Of a DNA stretch of 11,392 nucleotides, positions 8,305 to 11,392 are shown piece by piece. This DNA is from Chitinophagales bacterium (GTDB lineage Bacteria > Bacteroidota > Bacteroidia > Chitinophagales > JADIYW01), in assembly GCA_020848315.1 (NCBI GenBank), contig JADLAH010000236.1, forward strand, positions 1-11,392, given 5' to 3'. A program made the position numbers and the translations under genes. A model generated the notes under the pieces. That model worked only from the letters and a program-made list of their open reading frames with translations. It did not search any database and was not told the origin of the DNA. Every line of letters begins with the position of its first letter. The stretch's first letter is position 1.

Positions 8305-8712
8305 ATGAATATAAGCATCCAACCTGACCGATTATTAGTGGATATCCAGAAAGATTTTCAAGCCTTATTTCCTTTTCTTAAAGTGGAGTTTTACAAAGAC
8401 ACTCACCTGTCCGGAGAAGGAACTGCCGGCAAGGAACGTCTTGACCCGCATGTTGCAGTAGGAGAACTGAGTGCGCACACGCTTTCTTTTTCGTGGCATG
8501 TTTCTCCCGAATCAACGGTGAGCGAACTTGAATCTTCCTTTCAGGAAAAAACCGGCATCGGATTGCAGATATTCCGAAAATCGGGAAACAATTGGCTGCA
8601 AACCACTACGACCGACTATAAAACACTGGCCGAGCAGAATGCCCGCGGGGAAGAAATGTCACACAAAACGGATCTTACAGAAGAACCGGAAGACTACCAC
8701 GAACAAGAATAA
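8305..8712 (+). CDS. Conserved Bacteroidota protein of unknown function
   Basis: The protein has 135 residues, is soluble and acidic at the C-terminus, with no signal peptide or membrane segment. I do not know a function for it. The N-terminal third (LLVDIQKDFQALFPFLKVEFYKD) looks like a helix followed by a strand. The middle (VSELESSFQEKTGIGLQIFRKSG, about 73-95) has the rhythm of a helix then a strand, a pattern like that of ubiquitin-fold small domains. It is followed by NWLQTTTTDYKTLAEQNARGEEM, which reads like a conserved motif. The tail (TDLTEEPEDYHEQE) is probably disordered. I recall similar unnamed proteins in other Bacteroidota. It lies 88 bases after gldB, probably with its own promoter, and its stop codon directly abuts the stop of the convergent MBL hydrolase gene. 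Confidence 0.75.
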   Translation: MNISIQPDRLLVDIQKDFQALFPFLKVEFYKDTHLSGEGTAGKERLDPHVAVGELSAHTLSFSWHVSPESTVSELESSFQEKTGIGLQIFRKSGNNWLQTTTTDYKTLAEQNARGEEMSHKTDLTEEPEDYHEQE

Positions 8713-9477
8713 TCAAACGCACACCACCAGTCCGTCGTACGCGAGTGAGACGCCAGCAGGCAGTTCGTGCTGCACTGATTCATATACACCCATATGATGA
8801 GAAATATGTGTCAGATAAGCCTGCTTAGGCCGCAGATTCTCGATAATCTCCAGTGCCTGATTGAGATTGAAATGCGAGTAATGCGGTTCGCGTCGCAGGG
8901 CGTTTAACACCAGCACTTCCGCGCCGCGGCATTTATCCAGTTCTGCCGGCGCGATATAGTTGGCATCCGTGATATACACCACGTCATCCACCCGAAATCC
9001 GAGCACCGGCAACTCCTTGTGCATGGCACGTATGGGAATAAAGCGGATATCTCCTACCGTAAAAGGTTGTTCATCTATCGCAATCAGCTTTATCTGTGGC
9101 ACACCCGGATATTCCTGCGGTTGAAATGCGTAGGAAAATTCCTTTTTGAGGACATCCTGCACCCGATTTTCTGCATATACAGAAATGGTTTTATCCAATA
9201 AATAATTGAAAGGCCGGATATCATCCAATCCCGCCACATGGTCCTTGTGGCCGTGTGTAAATACCACGGCATCCAAATCCCGGATTTTTTCGCGCAGCAT
9301 CTGCGCCCTGAAATCGGGTCCCGTGTCTATCACCACGGAAGTTGTATCAGACTGAATAAACAGCGAGGTTCTGGTGCGGTTGTCGCGGGCATCGGCAGAG
9401 AGGCATACCTCGCACTGACAAGTAATGACAGGTACACCCTGTGAAGTGCCGGTACCGAGGAAAGTAAATCGTTTCAT
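8713..9477 (-). CDS. PhnP-like MBL-fold metallo-hydrolase
   Basis: The protein has 254 residues, typical of PhnP-type phosphodiesterases. The metallo-beta-lactamase signature is H75-G-H77-K-D79-H80 (FTHGHKDHVAG). Further likely metal ligands are H153, D171 (YITDAN) and H224 (YLTHISHH). The N-terminus TGTSQGVP leads to C20, C22 and C25 in ITCQCEVC, which with H227 match the structural zinc site (Cys21, Cys23, Cys26, His225) known from E. coli PhnP, so the PhnP-like subgroup is well supported. PhnP hydrolyses phosphoribosyl 1,2-cyclic phosphate during phosphonate use, but no other phn gene is visible here. In this setting it may act as a general cyclic phosphodiesterase; the substrate is unproven. 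It starts 40 bases after the stop of the 92-residue unknown gene on the same strand. The stop is TGA, directly abutting a convergent gene. Confidence 0.88.
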   Translation of the reverse strand: MKRFTFLGTGTSQGVPVITCQCEVCLSADARDNRTRTSLFIQSDTTSVVIDTGPDFRAQMLREKIRDLDAVVFTHGHKDHVAGLDDIRPFNYLLDKTISVYAENRVQDVLKKEFSYAFQPQEYPGVPQIKLIAIDEQPFTVGDIRFIPIRAMHKELPVLGFRVDDVVYITDANYIAPAELDKCRGAEVLVLNALRREPHYSHFNLNQALEIIENLRPKQAYLTHISHHMGVYESVQHELPAGVSLAYDGLVVCV

Positions 9478-9517
9478 GCAGGAAAATATAACTTAACGTA
9501 GCAGAATGCGCAAATCA

Positions 9518-9796
9518 TTATTCCAGTTCCAGTTTCTGCTGGCTCACTTTATTGAAAATCTCCAGTTGTTTTTCATCCAGGCCCTCCGTAGAAAGCTCTA
9601 CCTGATGCATAATCTCAATCAGCGCGTTGATACGCGATTCCGTGTCATAGAATTTATTGATAACCGCCACGCGCTTATCCTGTAAAATACAATAACCCGA
9701 CTGAAAGGATCCTTTTTCATAACGGACAATATATCTATTCTCCTTCATGATGGACTCCAACAATGATAAAGTCGTCGCATTATACCTAAAAGCCAT
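9518..9796 (-). CDS. Small conserved protein of unknown function
   Basis: The protein has 92 residues, no membrane segment and no signal peptide. I recognise the central motif, KGSFQSGYCILQDKRVAVINKFYD followed by SRINALIEIM, as typical of a short unnamed protein found in many Bacteroidota, but I know no function. The fold suggested is several beta strands (25-50) followed by two helices (54-90). The ATG at 9796 is the upstream choice; an internal ATG at 9748 would give the 76-residue form MKENRYIVRYEKG and also agrees with the conserved part. The longer start sits directly at a 10-base inverted repeat shared with the divergent Rrf2 gene. The MBL hydrolase follows 40 bases later, so the two may be co-transcribed. 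Confidence 0.72.
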   Translation of the reverse strand: MAFRYNATTLSLLESIMKENRYIVRYEKGSFQSGYCILQDKRVAVINKFYDTESRINALIEIMHQVELSTEGLDEKQLEIFNKVSQQKLELE

Positions 9797-9937
9797 GCCG
9801 TAAAATTAGCCAATATACCACAGAACACCGCAAGTATTTTTGCACAGGAAAAAATATTTCAACATAAACTGATTCTACCGGTTTTATGGAGTAATCATCG
9901 GCAAAAAGCGATATATTAGCTGAACGATTTACGGCAT
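9795..9937. repeat. Perfect 10-base inverted repeat framing the divergent intergenic region
   Basis: ATGCCGTAAA at 9795-9804 and its exact reverse complement TTTACGGCAT at 9928-9937 sit at the two ends of the region between the 92-residue gene and the Rrf2 gene. Read outward in each direction, TTTACGGC leads straight into the start codon: immediately for the minus gene, and after AT for the plus gene. Paired operator half-sites, a shared leader element or chance are all possible. Confidence 0.6.
9835..9842 (+). promoter_or_regulatory. Candidate -7 promoter element upstream of the Rrf2 gene
   Basis: TATTTTTG matches TAnnTTTG exactly and is identical to the gldB -7 element. No TTTG-like -33 element is seen 19-21 bases upstream, and the leader would be about 85-90 bases. 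This is a weak call. Confidence 0.25.
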
Positions 9938-10381
9938 ATGCTTTCCAAGAAAACAAAATACGCGATTAATGCGCTGGTGTATCTGGCCAAAAAGCCTTAC
10001 AAAGAGCCTGTTCTCATCAGTGAAATTGCGGAAAAAGAACATATTCCGAAGAAGTTTCTGGAAACTATCCTGCTGGACCTGCGCAATGCGGGCATCCTGA
10101 ATTCGAAAAAAGGAAAAGGCGGTGGCTACTACCTGATTAAGCAGCCTTCCGAAGTGAACCTTGCGGAAATCATCCGCTATTTCGACGGCGCCATCGGACT
10201 GCTGCCGTGTGTGACGCACAAATACTACGAAAAGTGCGAAGAATGCGAAGACGAAGTAACCTGCGGCATCCGCCACGCTTTCTTGGCTATCCGCAATGAA
10301 ACCGTAGAAATGCTGAAAAAAGACACATTGGAATCCATCATCAAAACAGAACAGAAACTGAAGAAAAATGCTGCAAAATGA
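9938..10381 (+). CDS. Rrf2-family transcriptional regulator with a cysteine cluster
   Basis: The protein has 147 residues. The N-terminal winged helix-turn-helix (about 1-80) shows the Rrf2 pattern: MLSKKTKYAINALVYLA, ISEIAEKEHIPKKFLETILLDLRNAGIL, and the wing KGKGGGYYL. The C-terminal part holds C91, C100, C103, C109 and H113 in the region where IscR and NsrR bind an Fe-S cluster (three cysteines about six residues apart, then a histidine in IscR). An Fe-S or redox-sensing role is therefore likely, although the spacing here (C-X8-C-X2-C-X5-C-X3-H) is not the textbook one. Rrf2 proteins act as dimers and often control their own gene; the divergent upstream region has a symmetrical 10-base repeat that could serve this. 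No isc or suf genes are in the window. The 3' end overlaps the DUF2461 gene by 14 bases, so the two are probably co-translated. Confidence 0.9.
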   Translation: MLSKKTKYAINALVYLAKKPYKEPVLISEIAEKEHIPKKFLETILLDLRNAGILNSKKGKGGGYYLIKQPSEVNLAEIIRYFDGAIGLLPCVTHKYYEKCEECEDEVTCGIRHAFLAIRNETVEMLKKDTLESIIKTEQKLKKNAAK

Positions 10382-11027
10382 CACTTTGCAATTCCTCCGC
10401 GAACTAAAGGAGAACAATAACAAACCTTGGTTTGAAGCGAATAAAACAAGGTATCAACAGGCGCAGGCCGACATCCTTCACATGGTGGAAAGATGGATAC
10501 AGGACATGAGCCGGTACGATGAAGATTTATCGCTGCTCGATCCGAAGAAATGTGTTTTCCGCATCTACAGAGACGCCCGTTTTTCTGCCGACAAATCGCC
10601 CTATAAATCCAATCTCGGTGCCTACCTCAACAAGGGCGGCAAGGCCACCAATACAGCAGGATATTATATGCATATCGAACCCGGCAACTGCTTTTTCGGT
10701 GCCGGCAACTACATGCCCATGCCGGATGAACTGGCCAAAATCAGACAGGAAATCGACTATAATTTCGAGGATTTCAGAAAGATGGTCAGTGCTAAAAAAT
10801 TCCACGACACCTTTGGTGCATTGAGTACGGAAAATAAACTCAAGCGCGCCCCCAAAGGTTACGAAGAGGACAACCCCGCCATCGAATACCTGAAACTCAA
10901 AGGATTTACCGTGTTCAAAAAAATGGACGACAGTGAGCTGCTGCAAAAAGATTTCCCTAAAAAACTGACACAGTTAAGCCTGCAGGCAAAGCCATTTGTA
11001 GACTTCCTGAATAATTCGCTGGCGTAA
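10368..11027 (+). CDS. DUF2461 (TIGR02453) family protein
   Basis: The protein has 219 residues, the usual family length, and is soluble with no signal. Family marks are the N-terminal FLRELKENNNKPWFEANKTRY, then CVFRIYRDARFSADKSPYKSNLGAY (about 62-86), GGYYMHIEP-like AGYYMHIEPGNCFFGAGNYMPMP, and the late segment LKRAPKGYEEDNPAIEYLKLKGF. The family is widespread in bacteria and some fungi. I know no established biochemical function, and none can be deduced from the conserved charged residues alone. The start ATG lies 14 bases inside the end of the Rrf2 gene in another frame, so translation is probably coupled, hinting that the regulator and this protein share a condition of use. Confidence 0.9.
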   Translation: MLQNDTLQFLRELKENNNKPWFEANKTRYQQAQADILHMVERWIQDMSRYDEDLSLLDPKKCVFRIYRDARFSADKSPYKSNLGAYLNKGGKATNTAGYYMHIEPGNCFFGAGNYMPMPDELAKIRQEIDYNFEDFRKMVSAKKFHDTFGALSTENKLKRAPKGYEEDNPAIEYLKLKGFTVFKKMDDSELLQKDFPKKLTQLSLQAKPFVDFLNNSLA

Positions 11028-11055
11028 TCTCAAGTTTAAATATTTACTAAACTTT

Positions 11056-11076
11056 CGGGAAGACCTCTCCTTTCCG
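11056..11076 (+). other. Short hairpin between the DUF2461 gene and serA
   Basis: CGGGAAG (11056-11062) can pair with CTTTCCG (11070-11076) over a 7-base loop, with one G-T wobble. It lacks a following T run, so it is unlikely to be a strong terminator. It may lie in the serA leader or simply separate the two genes. Confidence 0.25.
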
Positions 11077-11101
11077 TCTAAATTCAATAACTTCGATTAT
11101 C

Positions 11102-11392
11102 ATGACAAAAGAAGTTTCTTACCCCAAAGACAAAATCAGAATCCTGTTGCTGGAAGGACTGCACCAATCGGCCACCAACGAGTTTAACAAAAAGGGATTC
11201 ACCAATATTGACAGCTACAAAGAAGCAATGACCGAAGAGGAATTGCTGAACTGCATCGAACACTACCATGTCATTGGCATCCGCTCCAAAACCAACCTGA
11301 CGGCGGCAGTATTGGAAAAAGCCAAAAAACTGTTGTGCGTAGGTTGTTTCTGTATCGGCACCAATCAGGTGGACCTGAGAAAGGCAACAGAA
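11102..11392 (+). CDS. serA: D-3-phosphoglycerate dehydrogenase, 3' end outside window
   Basis: Ninety-seven codons are present from ATG 11102 to the window edge, with no stop. The residues DKIRILLLEGLHQSA, VIGIRSKTNLTAAVLEKAKKL and especially VGCFCIGTNQVDL match the N-terminal substrate-binding domain of E. coli-type SerA, which oxidises 3-phosphoglycerate with NAD+ in the first committed step of serine synthesis. The NAD-binding Rossmann domain and the C-terminal ACT (serine-sensing) domain would lie beyond the window and cannot be checked. The start fits, since the family pattern begins about ten residues in. It follows the DUF2461 gene after 74 bases on the same strand; that gap has no clear terminator, so read-through from the Rrf2 transcript is possible. 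Confidence 0.93.
   Translation, partial: MTKEVSYPKDKIRILLLEGLHQSATNEFNKKGFTNIDSYKEAMTEEELLNCIEHYHVIGIRSKTNLTAAVLEKAKKLLCVGCFCIGTNQVDLRKATE

Noticed and set aside
9929..10423. 164-codon open frame on the minus strand
   Set aside because: It is the mirror of the Rrf2 gene; its phenylalanine-rich product reflects antisense of lysine/glutamate-rich codons.
10527..10946. 139-codon open frame on the minus strand
   Set aside because: It is antisense to the well-supported DUF2461 gene and resembles no family.
1..11392. CRISPR array, insertion sequence, tRNA, integrase or attachment site
   Set aside because: No spaced direct repeats, transposase motifs, terminal inverted repeats or tRNA cloverleaf were seen on reading through; a repeat search tool was not available.

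Overview
The window reads as a chromosomal segment of a Bacteroidota bacterium, probably from one of the gliding lineages (Chitinophagia, Saprospiria, Flavobacteriia and relatives). Three things support this. There is a GldB-type gliding lipoprotein. Several upstream regions carry sequences close to the Bacteroidota promoter pattern (TTTG, a 19-20 base gap, TAnnTTTG). Several proteins are of types I recognise mainly from this phylum: a DUF5117/DUF4953 zinc protease and two small proteins of unknown function. TGA ends two intact genes at the expected length, so the standard bacterial code applies. No species can be named from the sequence.

Layout. Bases 1-2418 hold the 3' part of a large secreted-type zinc metalloprotease gene whose frame is broken by one in-frame TGA at 157-159; a strong intrinsic terminator follows. 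Bases 2525-5372 hold a visibly AT-rich two-gene unit, a GT-C-like membrane glycosyltransferase followed, with an 8-base overlap, by an acyltransferase-3 membrane protein. Together they probably modify a surface glycan or lipid. Two bases later comes the end of convergent nadE, the glutamine-dependent NAD+ synthetase (minus strand, 7027 to 5375). nadE is divergent from gldB (7173-8216) across a 145-base region with an 18-base dyad and a good promoter. After gldB comes a 135-residue protein of unknown function (8305-8712), which abuts, tail to tail with no spacer, a PhnP-like metallo-beta-lactamase-fold hydrolase (minus, 9477 to 8713). A 92-residue unknown protein (minus, 9796 to 9518) lies just upstream of the hydrolase and may share its transcript.

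That small gene is divergent from an Rrf2-family regulator with four clustered cysteines and a histidine (9938-10381). The 141-base gap between the two starts is framed by a perfect 10-base inverted repeat at both start codons. The regulator gene overlaps a DUF2461 gene (10368-11027) by 14 bases, and serA, the first enzyme of serine synthesis, begins at 11102 and runs off the window.

Most of the window is ordinary core genome. I see no CRISPR array, insertion sequence, RNA gene, integrase, or defence or toxin system, and no gene-free stretch longer than 300 bases. The points most worth a second look are the nonsense codon in the protease, the low-GC glycan-modification pair, and the Rrf2 regulator with its unusual cysteine spacing and symmetrical intergenic repeat. 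I do not find convincing evidence of a wholly new system.
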